From positions 1 to 7,756 of the forward strand of contig DAIDKG010000224.1 in NCBI GenBank assembly GCA_027450125.1: a DNA stretch of 7,756 bases, written 5' to 3'. Below are positions 6,925-7,756 of this stretch, in pieces. The translations under genes were made by a program, and so were the position numbers. The stretch is from Bordetella sp. (lineage in GTDB: Bacteria > Pseudomonadota > Gammaproteobacteria > Burkholderiales > Burkholderiaceae_B). The notes below the pieces were generated by a model. That model was given only the letters and a program-made list of their open reading frames with translations. It was not told where the DNA came from and made no database searches. Numbering within the stretch: the first letter of the stretch is position 1; each line of letters starts with the position of its first letter.

Positions 6925-7401
6925 TTGCAGGATCCCGCCCTCCTACGCCGGCTGCTTCGCGCCAAAGACCGCATGGACGCCGCCTCGCACGAGGCCTGGC
7001 CCGTCAAGCGGCTGGCCGAGGTCAGCGGCGTATCCGGGGCTTATTTTGCGCACTCCTTCAAGCAGGCTTTCGGCCTGCCGCCGCACCGCTACCTGCTGAC
7101 GCGGCGCATCGAGCAGGCCATCGCGCTACTGCGCGACACCGACCTTGGCATTACCGACATCGCTTTCGCCACCGGCTGGGAAAGCCTGGGCACATTCGGC
7201 CGCATCTTTCGCGACATCACCGGCCACAGCCCCGGAGCAATGCGCCGCATGTCGCGCAGCAGCATGCCCGCGCTCGGCCGCGTGCCCGCCTGCGTCCTGA
7301 GGGCCGCGCAGCGCCCCGACCTGACCACCGCAGTTTTGGAGAAGCGCCGCCGCGCAGCCGCGGATACAGTGCGGCCACCAACAACCAAGGAGGTGTCATG
7401 A
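6925..7401 (+). CDS. Short AraC family helix-turn-helix regulator
   Basis: From the proposed TTG start this is 158 residues. It begins LQDPALLRRLLRAKDRMDA, then the first HTH near 26-50 (VKRLAEVSGVSGAYFAHSFKQAFG) and the second near 71-108, with ITDIAFATGWESLGTFGRIF and GHSPGAMRR. The tail has VPACVLRAAQRPDLTTAVLEKRRR, which I recognise from AraC-type regulators encoded next to VOC proteins; no ligand domain is present. The start is the weak point. An ATG at 6838 is in frame but would overlap the upstream gene by 62 bp and add 29 residues that look like out-of-frame sequence. The ATG at 6973 would remove the leading helix. TTG 6925 fits the conserved N-terminus best. Its stop overlaps the VOC start as ATGA, so it probably controls and is co-transcribed with that gene. 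Confidence 0.85.
   Translation: MQDPALLRRLLRAKDRMDAASHEAWPVKRLAEVSGVSGAYFAHSFKQAFGLPPHRYLLTRRIEQAIALLRDTDLGITDIAFATGWESLGTFGRIFRDITGHSPGAMRRMSRSSMPALGRVPACVLRAAQRPDLTTAVLEKRRRAAADTVRPPTTKEVS
7387..7395 (+). promoter_or_regulatory. Strong Shine-Dalgarno of the VOC gene
   Basis: AAGGAGGTG is an almost complete match to the 16S rRNA 3'-end complement and is the best ribosome-binding site in the window. GGAGG ends 4 bases before ATG 7398, a little shorter than usual. It suggests the VOC gene is translated more strongly than the regulator ahead of it. Confidence 0.8.
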
Positions 7402-7756
7402 ACGAAGGTATCGATGTGGTGGGCCTGTATGTAGACGATCAGGATGCGGCGCTCGCCTTCTACGTGGACAAGCTGGGCTTTCGCGTGCACACGGACGTGC
7501 GCAACGGCGCCTACCGCTGGCTCACCGTCCAGCATCCGGACCAGCCCTCGTTCCAGCTCGGGCTGTTCACGCCCGGCCCGCCCATCCATGACGAAGCCAC
7601 TGCCCAGGCCTTGCGCGCACTGGTCGCCAAGGGAGCCATGCCGCCCCTGGTGCTCGCGGTGGCGGACTGCCGCGCCAGCCATGCCCGGCTGCACGCCCTG
7701 GGCGTGGAATTCACGCAAGATCCGGTGGACCGCTACGGCAGCGTCGATGCGGGATT
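7398..7756 (+). CDS. VOC (glyoxalase/bleomycin resistance/dioxygenase) family protein, 3' end cut
   Basis: The first 119 residues are visible and the frame runs off the right edge. It opens MNEGIDVVGLYVDDQDAALAFYVDKLGFRV, the typical first beta-alpha-beta unit of a VOC fold, with AFYVDKLGF at 19-27. WLTVQHP (41-47) and FQLGLF (52-57) form the next strands. The second half-repeat starts at about LVLAVADCRASHARLHALGVEF (84-105), ending near DRYG. VOC proteins include glyoxalase I, extradiol dioxygenases and antibiotic-binding proteins, often metal-dependent; the visible sequence does not choose between them. The start is set by the strong Shine-Dalgarno and the ATGA overlap with the preceding AraC gene, implying a two-gene operon and possibly translational coupling. 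Confidence 0.9.
   Translation, partial: MNEGIDVVGLYVDDQDAALAFYVDKLGFRVHTDVRNGAYRWLTVQHPDQPSFQLGLFTPGPPIHDEATAQALRALVAKGAMPPLVLAVADCRASHARLHALGVEFTQDPVDRYGSVDAG

Overview
The window is GC-rich chromosomal DNA with dense gene packing and strong third-position G/C. RsmB, RimO and Fmt all read as beta-proteobacterial housekeeping proteins. The order rsmB followed by a DUF4390 gene is typical of Burkholderiales, and the overall look suggests Alcaligenaceae (Bordetella/Achromobacter type). The genus is inferred from familiarity with these proteins, not from a database search. I see no mobile element, CRISPR array, tRNA or rRNA.

Layout. (1) 1-1612, minus strand: rsmB (16S rRNA m5C967 methyltransferase), then 19 bp further on the start of a DUF4390 exported protein cut by the left edge. 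(2) 1613-1780: a 168-bp divergent spacer with a plausible rimO -10 box and a perfect 12-bp palindrome against the rimO start. (3) 1781-4931, plus strand: a tight run of four genes, rimO (ribosomal protein S12 methylthiotransferase), a LOG-type nucleotide phosphoribohydrolase, an NTF2-like protein and an FMN-binding split-barrel (PPOX-type) protein. Gaps are 5, 2 and 27 bp, so this is probably one transcript. (4) 4932-5003: a short convergent spacer without a clear intrinsic terminator. (5) 5004-5936, minus strand: fmt (Met-tRNA formyltransferase). (6) 5937-6017: a divergent spacer. (7) 6018-7756, plus strand: a regulatory cluster with an AraC/GyrI-like fusion regulator, a short AraC-type regulator, and a VOC (glyoxalase-fold) protein that overlaps the second regulator by ATGA and runs off the right edge.

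Three genes act directly on translation: rsmB modifies 16S rRNA, rimO modifies ribosomal protein S12, and fmt makes the initiator formyl-Met-tRNA. The small LOG, NTF2-like and flavoprotein genes behind rimO have no obvious shared pathway. The right-hand cluster looks like a small-molecule sensing unit: two AraC-family proteins and a VOC protein that may bind or convert a small compound.

I found no convincing new biological system. The observations most worth checking are the uncharacterised trio behind rimO, the separation of fmt from rsmB and def, the palindrome at the rimO start, and the paired AraC regulators with an apparent TTG start for the second.
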